Assembly: GCF_964355755.1 (NCBI RefSeq)
Contig: NC_092672.1
Location: 1,736,001 to 1,800,000 of the forward strand
Origin: Antedon mediterranea
Taxonomy: Eukaryota; Echinodermata; Crinoidea; Comatulida; Antedonidae
Direction: 5' to 3'
DNA length: 64,000 nucleotides
Shown here: piece by piece, positions 43,586 through 55,786 of the stretch
How positions within the stretch are numbered: the stretch's first letter is position 1
Layout of the letters: every line of letters begins with the position of its first letter
Notes under the pieces: model-generated
Seen by the model: the letters and a program-made list of their open reading frames with translations, nothing else
Told to the model about the DNA's origin: nothing
The model's database searches: none
Program-made: the position numbers and the translations under genes

Positions 43586-44726
43586 TATTACCAATAAATT
43601 CCCCTGAAGTGTGTGAGCTTTTTTTGTTATATTTTAAATGCAGAAAACAACAGGCACACATCAAAATTCAGTAATTTGTAATCCGGGAGAAAATGGGGAA
43701 AAACCCGGAGCACAATGTTTGAGAGTCGGTGTGTAGAAGTATCTATGATTTATTTTTAGCTCCAAAGTTAGTGTTCACCTGACCATTAGGTACAAAGCAT
43801 TGTCTGTACGCCTACCTACACAGTAACCATCTATTACTACCAACAGTTATATATAGTGTACCCAGTGAACAGTGACATTATATTACCTATGGTATATTGT
43901 TGTATGGGGTGACAATGTCTTAGACTGGTAGTAGGAGGCAGGTGGTATATTTTCAATAATAAATATAAATTCTAATTATTATTAATAAGTTAGTGGATTT
44001 TAAATTTTGTTGAAATCATTTCTAGAAATAATTCTTAAAAAAAAATGACTTATTTATGATGTTAAATGATAACAAAAATTACTGCAATAAAATTCAATAT
44101 ATACTTAAGCCTGTAGCCATGGGGTTTGTTGGGATCGAGTGCCCATTTCAAACACCCCATTAACACTTTTTCCTTTTTGAGGAAAAAAGAATTCCCCTGT
44201 AAATATCCTGGCTAAGGGCTTGATACTACCATCGTCGAAGATAAATTTTGTGATAAATTGTTTATTGGAAAACATTTAGATAATGATGAAAATAAAAAGC
44301 TTTCTGGAAAAAGAAAAAGAATTTTCTACTTATGACCAAAACAACCACAAACATGGTATGATTGAGTGACATACAAACATACAGTACATCCGGTAATAAA
44401 GAAATATTGTGCTCTATCAACAATGTTATAAACCAGCAGGAAGGTAGACTTCCTAGAGGTCACAGGTCACTGATAATGGCATTCAACTCTTGGGTTAGAT
44501 TATTACACAATGATGACCATTTGTTATGAACTTGAGCCAATGACCATATGATGGACTTGAGCCAAGGACTTTTGGTGACAACCTTGGCCTAAGGTAGGGT
44601 CGTGCATAATTACATCTAATATTTGATAAATAGGAAATATTGTATAATTCAAGTAATTGGTAGTTTCCTAACCTGCTAAATATATTTAAATGACCACTTT
44701 ATTTCTAAACACATCCTTAAAGTTAA
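43586..44726. other. Non-coding stretch with a short degenerate TIR repeat
   Basis: At about 44107-44221, AAGCCTGTAGCCATGGGGTT and a right end CCTGGCTAAGGGCTT are imperfect inverted repeats resembling the ends of the 14038 element, probably a small deletion derivative. The rest is featureless. Confidence 0.4.
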
Positions 44727-45352
44727 AGACCCCTTCCCTGCAATTTTGGACGTTTTTTGGAAAATAATACATATATATCACTTTAAAAACATTAAACCAT
44801 GTCATTCCTTGTCTTAAATGTACGTTTTATGGTAAATTATGATAAAAAGTGAGAAACAATGCACTACCTAAGTAGCTCGCGGCGATCGACCTCTCGTGGA
44901 CGGTCTTAGGCCTAGCCTAGCTAGGCTTAGTTTTGTAGGCCTAGCTGGTAAACATCGATAACGTACGAACATCCTACGCTAGCTATATACCTAGCCTGAC
45001 GTTGTATAGTTGCTGCATTAATTGTCTTTCTATTTTTGCCAGACTCCGTTGATACAAATTGGGGAAAACCCGGTATTTTCGCTGAAAAGTTAGGAGTCTT
45101 CCATTTGTTTTGGCTTCACGATCGATCGAAAAGTGGGCGAATTACAGGTGAAAAACAAAAATATCAATCCGCGCGCAATGCATTTTGGGATTTATAGCGG
45201 GCCGCTATAATTATTAGAATCGATTTATTTTTCACATTTTTAACCGTTTAAAGACGAAAAAAGTTATCGCAATAGGACCATATAGTATTATTTTTACATT
45301 AAATATAGTTTGTGATCTTAAATTAGATCTAAAAAACGTAGGGAATGGGGCT
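44727..45352. mobile_element. TTAA-type non-autonomous transposon, copy 2
   Basis: TTAA lies on both sides (44723-44726 and 45353-45356). At 626 bp it has the same orientation and length as the copy at 27418. I count about six base differences between them and no indel, implying recent movement or gene conversion. Confidence 0.9.
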
Positions 45353-45356
45353 TTAA

Positions 45357-48300
45357 CATATGATAGTGTAATCCTCACAATTTCTCAAAGCCTATAGTTT
45401 TTTCCCCTTGGATCCCCACAGTAACATCAAAAAGTTGGTGATGTTGATGAATCCCTAATTCATGTGACACCAGTTGGCAAGAAGTATAGGCCCAAGGATA
45501 TTAATGTTGAGTTTTAAAACATGAATGAATTCAAATTATTATACAATCTGTTCCATAGTTGTTTTTCTTTGTTTTTTTGACAAAAGAATGCTAAGGAATA
45601 AAAATAGACTACTAAATGTTTGTTTGTTTACTGCTAAAATGCAATTGTCGTACTGTACAATAAATTTATGACAACACAAAACTATAGTATTATTAATAAC
45701 TATGAATTCATAAACAATAACAAGGCTATTAGTATTATTTTTCATTTTAGGACCTTGCAAGTTTAACAGTTCATGTGACCGAACTTTACTAGAACAACGC
45801 TCGACACAATAACACACTATTGTCATTGTGTTCAGTATTTTAGCTTTGTTCTGTAATATTGTTATGTTGATAATCCTAGGAGGAAGTGGATTGTTCCATT
45901 AAATGTTATAGGGGTAATTTAAATATAATTAAAAAAATACATATGAACTTTGGTCCCAATCTGTAAATTTTTTTAGTGACCTTTTATTAGGTGATTTTAT
46001 GATGATTTTATGAGAATTTTATGGAAATTCTGCTACTTTCAAATACAATTTTAATTGTTATCTTGTGGCACTCGTTCGGTTTTCGTTAACTGACATAGCA
46101 TATTCTGGGTGCTAAAAATGTTTGTAATTTACAACCTTACTGAAAATTGTATAGTACCGTAGTATATAATATATTATTTTATTAAAAGCCATTTAGTAAT
46201 CTTTCCACATTCATAATTAAGTTTTAAAAAATCTTAAAATAAATTTTTTTTATGATATTGTTTCAACTCCACTCCCAAATGAGACTTAGTTAAAGGTACG
46301 ATAAATTAAAAAAGAGTTATCCATCCTGTAATTAGTAAGTTGCTCACTGGGTGGATACAGTATTTTTTTAATATACGCAACAGGTATATTAAAGGTGGGA
46401 CAAACCCACAAAAGACAAACAATGAAATCACTCAGAAACTGAGTGAAGTATTTGGAGAAATATTGAATGTTGATATTTCGGCCCATGTTATAAACTAATA
46501 ATAATAAACAATTTTGTTTTTATTTGTAAAGTTAATGATTAAGCATGTGCTGTAAATATATATTTACACCTACAGTATGATGCAAACAGACAAAGCAAAT
46601 ACTATACTTAGCAAAATTAAGTAAAAAGGGGCCAGTTATACTGCAGTAGTCAGAAGAGATAATAATTTTACTGGCATACAATAGAAAGCTTTCTTTATTC
46701 TGGAATAGCTCTTTCAATACACAAATACTGGTCTCCCAAGAGGTCCAGATTTGAAAAAAATACAAGAAAAATAAAAGCTATAAAACTATGTTCAATAGAA
46801 GTTATATAAGATTTTGCTTGATTGCTAGACATGAAAATAAAGGGGTTGTATTAACATCTGTTAGGAAATAGTAAGGAACACTTTAATTTTGTAAGGATGA
46901 ACTAATGATAAGAAGGAAGAGTGTAAACAAAAGAATTAATTTCTTGTTCATTAGTGGCTTCCTTTAAGTACTTTATACAGGTTTAAAATGCCATATTTTG
47001 AAAGGTATTTTCTTGCCAGCAGAAACGGGTCCGTATAAAAAGAACCGATTATAAAACCCTCAATTGATTTCCGTCTTTAACGGTTTCTTGGAGAAATTTT
47101 CAGTTTTAACGCATTCTTTTATATAAAACTTGTTTTTTGCTGTCTGCTGGTAGGTTTAAAATTTACCGTTTATTATTAGCTAATGATGCAAAAGTGTAGG
47201 TCCTATAAATTATTATTATCCATAAAACTAAAATTACACACACTAAATGACAACCGATTGTCAAACATTGATAATAGCTAGAATATATTTCTGAATGTTT
47301 TACTGCTAATTATATTATAACTCTTTTCAACAGATAGTTAGTTTGTTTTTTAAAAAATCTTTTCAAAGAATGACTGTATAGGTTTGACAAAATATTATGA
47401 GTGTATATATATACAAATATGAATCGCTGGTTTATTTTTAGAATTTCAAGAAAGAGCATGTTAGTGGTGGGTAGGGGGTCAACTTAGGTAATTGATATAT
47501 GACCTTTTCGTCTGCTCTTTGATAGACTTGGTCAATTATAGATTTATGTGTAAAACAATTTGTGTAGAAGGTCCTCCATATTTCCCCTTTCCTCTACTTT
47601 TTCCGTCATGTAAAATTAATTATTCTTTAGAAAAACTCACTAAATAAGAATTAAAAAGAATGTAATTAAAAGATATCAACTTTCCCTATATAATAATGGT
47701 AGAGTCTTGTACTAGTGAACAGCACAATGTCATGCTGGTTTAGCAACATAGATCATCTGCCATTCTGACCAATCAGAGCTTTGACTTCCTATGATGTCAT
47801 GCTTTGTGCAGTGACCCGTGACAGGATGACGGCCTCTGAAGTATAATACGTCAAAAGACTTTATAAGCAAGCTCTATGTTGTTAAAGGTAGAAACTGTGA
47901 ACTTACGATAGAAGACAGCCACACTTTGGCTCTTACAAATATTTTTTTAGTAGATAGTGTTTTAATTTTTGGAAAACTTCAATAAGATAGGAATATAAAC
48001 AAATTCAAGTATTTATTGTGGGTGTTGTGATCTCATACAAGGTAAGGCTTTCTGTTTGGTATTTTCCCAATTTGAGGAATTTCTTTGTTCTCTCTCTTCT
48101 CAAATCCTTTGTTGTGGCACAGGCAATACCATATCATGATGGTAAAAATCTACCTTAATAACATATATAATCTATTTTTCATCTATCAACTTTTTGTGAT
48201 AATATTAGAATTAGATTTTAACATTAGGTTTGGATTTGATGGTTTTTTTTTTCTTACTATCGTTCACCGAAGGTAAATAAAATCTAGAACTGAGTCATCA

Positions 48301-48960
48301 ATACACTGGAGTGACGCCTGTGTGTGACTGTTGTTTATATTCAATTCATAGGCTTTGTCTGTTTTGTTTCCTTACCACTATACTTGAATAATATCCTTAA
48401 CAACTAATACAGTCTTAAAACTTAGTAATTGGATTTTACATTTTTTGTTCACTTCCATAAATAAATGTAATGTACTTTATGATCTATTAGTTAGTCTTTG
48501 TTTATAACAGTACAATATTTGTTTAGACTGTTTAGTTGTTTATTGTTCGGCACTCTTAGAAAATTGTATTATTTCTTTGTTTGATCACATCACATTATGG
48601 CAATTTTTGTAATCATGTCTTTGATTAGGCCAAAGTTCATTATTTTATGATCCAATATCGGCAAATGTTTTATAACTTAATTACATTGATCAATATCAAT
48701 TATCTTTTTAAAATGAATATTAAATAATGAGGTCAATTGTTAATGTAAATATTTATCAACACAAATCTTTCCAAGCATAGAATATGAATATGTTTACATC
48801 TTCAATATTGTAAACTGATAAGTGACAACTTTATTTTGTAATCGGCATTTTACGTTCCTGTTAGTTTCTTTAATCTGTGAACTAGTAATTGACTAACAAC
48901 ATCTTGACTTCGTCTCTTTAATCTTCTCTTAATATCTTTAATTTAGGTAAAAATGTTTTC
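45357..48960. other. Non-coding stretch with a possible alternative first exon
   Basis: Around 47750-48041 there is a CCAAT word (GACCAATCAGAG), a TGATGTCAT word and then a segment ending ACAAG|GTAAGG at 48041. This could be a 5' UTR exon of the SPSB gene, but no coding evidence supports it. The remainder is AT-rich with nothing recognised. Confidence 0.3.
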
Positions 48961-49121
48961 TACACGAAAAATATGATAGTAGTAGTGGTGATATGACCAA
49001 ATATAGTAGTGATATGACCAAATATAGTAGTAAATATGACCAAATATGGTAGTGATCATCATCCATGTATAGGCACGTCACATTTTTGCCACATAAAGTT
49101 TGATAGTGTAGACAAGGCTTA
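48961..49121. mobile_element. MITE of the 3294 family, left end degraded
   Basis: The right half ends CATAAAGTTTGATAGTGTAG then ACAAGGCTT. The left half is replaced by short repeats of ATATGACCAAATATAGTAGT. The left terminal repeat is missing. Confidence 0.6.
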
Positions 49122-50796
49122 CTTTGGTTCTCTCAATTTTGTTTTCTATTTCTTTATTTTTTTGCTACAAAATCCAACATTTATAAATACTCGTAATACA
49201 TATTTATGAATAAAATTCCTTTTATTAAATTTGTGTTTTTCTGAGTAAACTACTTTTAGTTCCTTTGTTGGTGTTAGGACATTCAGTTCAAGGTACATTC
49301 ATACCTGCCCTGTTTAATTGAAAAAAGATTAAATTCTTCAAAGTAATGGCCCTGGTTATATCCTATCCTCTGGCTTTGCTTGTCCTTCAACAATATGGAA
49401 ATTATGCTTTAAGGTCAGTTTTTCACATATCGATATCCAATAGTGTAAATAATTGTACACATGTGTCATGATAATAACAAAAAGACAAAGAATAAACATT
49501 TAAAAGACTTCCCTCTAAATATTTAAATCGCGATACTCAAATATTTACATACAATCAACAAAACCTACAGACACTAAATCACATATAGTTTACCATAGAA
49601 ATATTTAATATTGAAAGTGTTTATTATTTACTGTACATATTAATTACTGAAACACATGGTGGTATTATCAAAAGTGAAAGGGTCCATAGAACTGATTAGA
49701 GGAAGTTTCAGGTTTCTTAACAATGGACACAGGTACCAGTGATTTACTTATCTTGAATGTGAAATTACACTCTTTCTTGTGTAAATAAATGCATATTTAT
49801 TATAACCATTAATAAGGTTACTGGTTGTGATGTCACTGAGTACTTCCTATGTAAATCATTCATACACCCTCAAATGGTATTTCCTCCTCAGTCTCCCATA
49901 TTATTTCTGATGGTACCTGCCCACATATTTAGAGCATGTTTGGTTGGGAGTTACCACCATTCATAGCTGATTCAGTGTGTGTTGTCATGCATGCCATTGT
50001 TGATCAGTATACTCTTTGTTGATCCCAAGGTTATTCACTAGCTGTTTCATTTGTGATGTCATCATTGTCCTGTTTTCTAGTTGAGGTCATTCAGAAGGCA
50101 AATATATTATAGATGTTTACAAAACTGTAATTAAAGTAATTTTAATCAATCTTTGTAGTGACTGTCTATGTGGTTGATACAGTATTATTTAACCATGGAT
50201 GCAATAAGCATAACAAACGTCATAGGTTTTTCTCAAAGGATTTATCAGGTGATAACGTGGTGTTTCCTGTCCTCGTTTTAATCCACCGTCATTTATTTGT
50301 TGTATTCTTAAGGCATAGTAGGAACAGGACATTTAGTTGAGTTATAATACTGATAAAAGATTATTCAAAACTTAACCAATCATGGTACTAACAGGATCTT
50401 TAACAGGAATGAAGATATTAAACATATTGTCAAGGTTTAGCGTTGATAAGAGTGGTATTGTTAGTGTAGATATTACAGATTTGAGGCTTCCTTTATTCCA
50501 ATAAATCAATTTGGTATTATAATTCAGGTGACCCACTTTCAAATGACGTACAGACTGTAGAGTGAATAATTATACATTTTTCTATAGTTAACCCATAAAG
50601 AATGTTTCATTTGTCTAAATAATGTGTGTTTTATCCCAACAGGTTCAATTTGAAACAAACTGCAAACTATTTTTACACAGTTTTGGATACTATCGTCACC
50701 ATAGGTAATTCGGTTGCGAAAATAATTTCTCCGTCTGGGAAGCAGCGCCGTGTTTGTCTGACTACGGCGAGGAACTGTATGAGTCGTTCGATGGTC
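49122..50796. other. Upstream of SPSB coding exon
   Basis: This is AT-rich. Two acceptor-like sites precede the coding start: TATCCCAACAG|GTTC (50641) and TTTTTACACAG|TTTT (50680). The frame is open from there into the SPSB coding region, so this end of the region is probably 5' UTR. Confidence 0.4.
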
Positions 50797-53281
50797 ATGG
50801 GGCAAAAAGTATCTGGCGGTATGAAGCAGATTGCCCGCGAATCTAACTACAACGCACACCGCGAATTGGTTTACAGCGGAGATTTTCAAAGACCGAATAG
50901 ACTAGACACGTTGCTTGACATGCCTCCGATCGACCCAGATTTACAATTGAAATTCACGTGGAACGAGCAGGACCGTTCGTTGAATATATTTGTAAAAGAC
51001 GATGATCCTTTCACATTCCATAGACACCCCGTTGCACAAAGCACAGACTGTATACGTGGAAAAGTTGGTTTTTCACGTGGACTACATGTTTTTGAGGTAA
51101 ATTGGAATACGAGGCAGCGTGGTACACACGCTGTTATCGGTGTCGGAACTGAAGCGGCGCCATTACACTGTGTAGGTTACCAATCTCTTGTAGGATCAAC
51201 AACAGACTCTTGGGGATGGGATCTAGGTAGAAGTAAATTATTTCACGATGCAAAAAATCAAGCCGGAATGCCGTATCCAATTCTTCCACACGAAGACAAT
51301 CTCCAAGTTCCTGATGACTTCCAAATGGTGCTAGATATGGACGAGGGTACATTAAGTTTTATCGTTAATGGACAGTTTATGGGAATTGCATTTAGAGGAT
51401 TGAAAGGAAGAAAACTTTATCCAATGGTCAGTGCCGTGTGGGGACACTGTGAAATTACACTTAAATACATTGGGGGACTAGAACGTAAGTCACTTTACTT
51501 TATATTTGGGTAGGGTTTAATTGCTAGAAAGTTTCGAATTTAATTATATGAAATTTCTACAGTAAACCAAAACGCCTTAGATGAAAGATTATAGACAAAA
51601 CAGGTCGATGGCCATTTGGTCCTTGGCTGTCCTGGTGTGTAGGCCCATGTTTGTGTTATGGACAAGCCTGTTTGTTTAAAGTAAACAAATTAACCCGATA
51701 CTGCAAATATTGTTAAAATAGTTGTTGATAACCAGTCCGCCCTGTACAATACACTGTATACTAACAATGAGCACATGTAAACATGCTGGGTAGATTGAAA
51801 ATGGTCATACTTTGCAAAACAAAGGCTTCAAAACAAACTGCAAAATAACATACAGGTTGGGTACTTTCAGGCTTGAAATTATTTACCTGGATATGATGGG
51901 TCTTACAGTACAGTACCCTCAAAAGTTAGTGATCTATGCCTCAAGCAACTTACCTGGGTATATACAGTAAATATAAGCCATTGTTGCTGATAATACTACT
52001 GTACACTGTATTAAACTACTGTTTACATATACTACCTCCCATAACTACTGTATTGTTAGGCTCTGTCTACACTATCAAACTTTACAGTACAGTATGTATA
52101 TAACCAAAAAATGTGATGTGCCCATATGATGTCATATTAATACCATATTTGGGTATATCACTATCAATTTAGACACATTACACTTTTTTTTGTCAAACTA
52201 GCTTTAAAATTCAGTTAAATCTTTTCTCTCAATGTTATTGTAAAAGACCATGTACTGTACTGTACTCTTGTGTGTGACGTGCGTCACCTATTTGAACTTC
52301 ATCCAATCTTAAACACAATCATGATAAACATCCGTAGCAAGATAAAAGTGTGAATCAAGCCAAGAAAATTAAGCAAAATATTCAATGTTATTGCTGTACA
52401 TTGTTGGCAAGTGTGCGGATGATCAGCGAATGTCTAACATTAGCAAAAGACAAAATGTCCTTCCCATGCTCCTCTGATTACATTACAGTACAATTTTGAA
52501 ACTTTCCTACAGTATTACTGCATTTGTAATGAACATACAGTAGAAAAAATAAAAAACCAGACATAAGCATGAACTTTAATTGACTACGATGTTAAAAATA
52601 ACTCTCCTAATAATTTTTGTTTTAATATTCTGATGTACAGTAATTGTACTACAACAAATTAATAAATTTCTAAATTAATAAATTTCTAATTTTTTTTATT
52701 ACCAAAATCAAACATACTGTACATACAAGCCTTCCTTTTAAGAATTGGATTTTGCTTTAAAAAATCACCAAATTTTGTAAAAGATCATAAACAATGGATA
52801 TAAGGATATTGTGTTTGAGCAGAATCATGTGCAACACAAGGTCGGCCATGTTTTAAACCACATCTATCCTATTAAAAGGTCATTGTTATTGTTCTCAGAA
52901 GTTGCGAGTCCTTCACTAGAAGGATAAGTATTCTTATTATAAAGCATAATTGTTTGATTAACACAGGCTGTTTTCGCTTTTAGTCAAACATTAAAAGTGT
53001 TTCTGTTTTTTAACACAAGTTAAATAAAGCATGAATAATAATAATTAACCCAAATTCAGTATGATTCAGAAATGAACACGTTTAATTCATGTGTTTCGAA
53101 TTTGATAAATGTATGATTTAAAATTAACCATATTTATTATTTTTTTATTGCAGCGTCACCACTTCCATTGCAAGAACTATGTCGCAGAGCAATACGTGTG
53201 TCATTAGGAAAAGAAAATCTTGAAAACGTTTACGAACTACCGCTGCCAATGATGGTGAAACGTTATTTACTTTTCCAATGA
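50797..53281 (+). CDS. SPSB1: SPRY domain-containing SOCS box protein 1/4
   Basis: SPSB proteins are substrate receptors of Cullin-5/Elongin B-C ubiquitin ligases; the SPRY domain binds short motifs in targets such as Par-4, Vasa and iNOS. Two coding exons (50797-51484 and 53154-53281) join as C/CG in phase 1 and give 271 residues (human SPSB1 has 273). The start is set by the conserved [10 protein letters not shown]; in-frame ATGs at 50779 and 50791 are possible alternatives. SPRY hallmarks include [65 protein letters not shown] and [13 protein letters not shown]. The C-terminal SOCS box has a BC box ([11 protein letters not shown]) and a Cul5 box ([12 protein letters not shown]). SPSB1 and SPSB4 are not separable here; an invertebrate pro-ortholog is likely. 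Confidence 0.95.
52059..52205. mobile_element. MITE of the 3294 family (SPSB intron)
   Basis: It begins GGCTCTGTCTACACTATCAA and ends in TTTTTTTTGTCAAACTAGC. The right terminal repeat is shortened. It sits in the intron between the SPRY and SOCS-box exons. Confidence 0.6.
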
Positions 53282-55080
53282 ACATTTCTAGGATATGAGA
53301 TTATTATGATATGCAGTAGTATACAGCTGAGAATAGGAAGAAATATGAAGTGGTATTATGTGCTCGGGAAACTGAGGGCCAGTGCGCAGCGCGAATTTCT
53401 AAAACCGATGCAGTACTAACTTTTTAATGACGCCGTAAGCGAGGGCGGTGTGGAACAGCAACTCAACGCAAGGATGTCATCTTTAGAAATTCACAAAGAC
53501 ACTTTAAACGAGGTTTGAATGGAACTGTGGGAAAAAGATCTTAGAGAAAAGCTGGACAGTAATATATGTGGAGCTGCACTACTGTAGCTGCAGTACTCTG
53601 CACTGTAGCTGCAGTACTATAGCTGTTAACAAGTTTGCAGGGTTTCAACATCAACCAATCTGTACCTTGAACTTTTACAGAATTCAACCAAGATTATTTT
53701 AGCCTTCATTTTCTACAGTTTTGTTCCATTTAAACCTTCGTTTTGTGCTTTCTTGAATCATCCCTTGCTACATTTATTTATTTGTCATTTAATAATTATT
53801 TATATAAGTATTCCAAAAGATGTTTTAAGTTCAAAACTGTCCATTTTGTGCCTACAACGTGTGTTACATTGTATGTTCATTTTTTTTATGGTCGACAATT
53901 CTGAAGCCAAACCATTCAAGTGCTCTCGGTGCTCCCTGTCAGAGTTTCAGCGATGGCTTTGCTACAGTTGTCACTAGGCCTAGAAATTTTAATTGCTTTT
54001 TACCAAATGTGATTAAGTTTTTAATCGTTGTGGCCTGTTACTGATGTATGCAACGTTTTGTTTCCTGATTTCTTGTTTTGTAAAGTTTGTCAGGAAATTT
54101 AAACCAGAAATCGATGTTAAATTTGTTAACATTGACTTAAAATGCTGCGTATTATGCTTTACTGTCTGTAACAGATTTATCCAATGATTCGTAAATTTTA
54201 ATTTCTGTATTAAGTATAAAATATATTAATATATAAATATGATGCTGTTCTTGTCTTAATAGACATTATTATTATTAACAAAATAACTGCAATTTTAACT
54301 TATTATTCTGCCTCACATAAATGCTGGAAAGGTTTAAGGTCTTAAAAGGTCAATCTTTTAACATTGACCTAGCTATTGTATTAATATTAAAAATATTAAA
54401 TGGATAAAATGATAAATTGCAAAAAAATCTTAATTTAAACTTGAAACAATGTTATCACCTTTTGATTCAGTTATTAGCATGGGATGTAGTATCTCTGCAC
54501 ATTATTATGTTAAAATCAATGTGTTTCAATTAATGTGCAGAAGAATGTTAATGATACATTAACCATGCTATTTGTGCAATAGGGGTCAGAGGTCAAAGCC
54601 AAATGAATAAATATATTTTTAGCATGATCAAGTACAGTAGCTGTATAGGGAAATTATTAAGAAAACAGAAACAGAGATTTTAAACCTTTTTAAAGAAATT
54701 ATGAACAAAAACCTGATAAATTATGAATAATCGTGTCTTATTAATTGAAACAGAAGTTTTCTGTAATTTTAAAGTATATGATGAGATTTAAGCAAACATT
54801 TCAATTCCTTCAAATTGTATTTTTATGGCAATGTTAAAATGAACACTACCATAAGATAATTCATAGTGTAGAGAAGCATTGTAAAGTGAAAAACCTGGTT
54901 TTATGTGGTGAAGGAATTTTATTGGTTTTTTTAATAGAATGAACAAACTCATGGTACCTTCTGTCGTCAGACTGTTTGTTTGTGATTTATTTTCTCAACT
55001 ACAATCCTATAAATGTTTGTGTACTGTTACGGGATTTTGTAGGACATTTTTAAATATTCAATAAACTTATTTAATACAAG
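53282..55080 (+). other. Probable SPSB 3' UTR
   Basis: About 1.8 kb of AT-rich sequence without a conserved frame runs to an AATAAA at 55060-55065. The 3' end is inferred. Confidence 0.4.
55060..55065 (+). promoter_or_regulatory. Possible SPSB poly(A) signal
   Basis: AATAAA is followed by an AT-rich stretch then T-rich sequence (55110-55123), as expected of a cleavage region. Earlier signals could be used instead. Confidence 0.3.
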
Positions 55081-55184
55081 ATATAAAATGATGGTCTCTT
55101 TTAAAGTTTTTTTTTTAACTGACCAAGCTTCAAAGAATTTACATTTACACATGAACAATCCCCGTTCAAGCCACTGGGTTGTCT

Positions 55185-55250
55185 AAGGCCTCTGAAAAAG
55201 TGGTCGGGTTGAAACCTCTACCAAATGTACTGGTGGCTACGACCCTGCCA
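55185..55250 (+). repeat. Dispersed repeat, SINE-like, copy 2
   Basis: GAAAAAGTGGTCGGGTTGAA, then ACCTCTACCAAATGTACTGG and GGCTACGACCCTGCC, match the segment at 38276. Confidence 0.4.
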
Positions 55251-55654
55251 AGTCTGAATTCAGTCTAATAGCCGGGCAACATTACATTTTTCGTTTTTGA
55301 GTTGATGCAAACGGTCCTAAACCCAACACTACACCCATTTATCATGCTTTTTTATACAGCCTCCGTGTAAACATAGACCAGTGTTGGATGCAGAATTTGC
55401 ATATACAGTAGGCATACCAGCATACCATGTAGGAGAGCTAGAGATGGCTTGTTATTGAACAGTGTTGTTGAAACAGGTTGAACCGTTGTTGATTATTTTT
55501 TAAAGTATGCCAATACAATTGATAATTGTAAAAAATGAGAAGTTTATTCTTTGACTATGGTGAGTTAATACCCTGTTAAGTATGACCGAGTAATACCCTA
55601 TTCATTGACATGTCAAACAAACAGTGTTGGCACTGCATAGATTTCTCAACTATA

Positions 55655-55786
55655 AAGCTCTGTCTAAACTATCCAACTAGTTTGACAAAAAATGCGATGT
55701 GCCCAAATATGGTAGTGATATGACATCAATATATGGGTATATCACATTTTTTTGTCACATAAAGTTTGATAGTGTAGACAAGGCTT
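55655..55786. mobile_element. MITE of the 3294 family
   Basis: It begins AAGCTCTGTCTAAACTATCC and ends TTGATAGTGTAGACAAGGCTT, with TA at both flanks. It is short (132 bp), symmetric and non-coding. Confidence 0.75.

Noticed and set aside
50626-50796. Upstream start for SPSB giving a 295-residue frame
   Set aside because: The first ATG precedes two acceptor-like sites and the family begins at MGQKV. The C-terminal end of that frame also runs into the intron after 51484.
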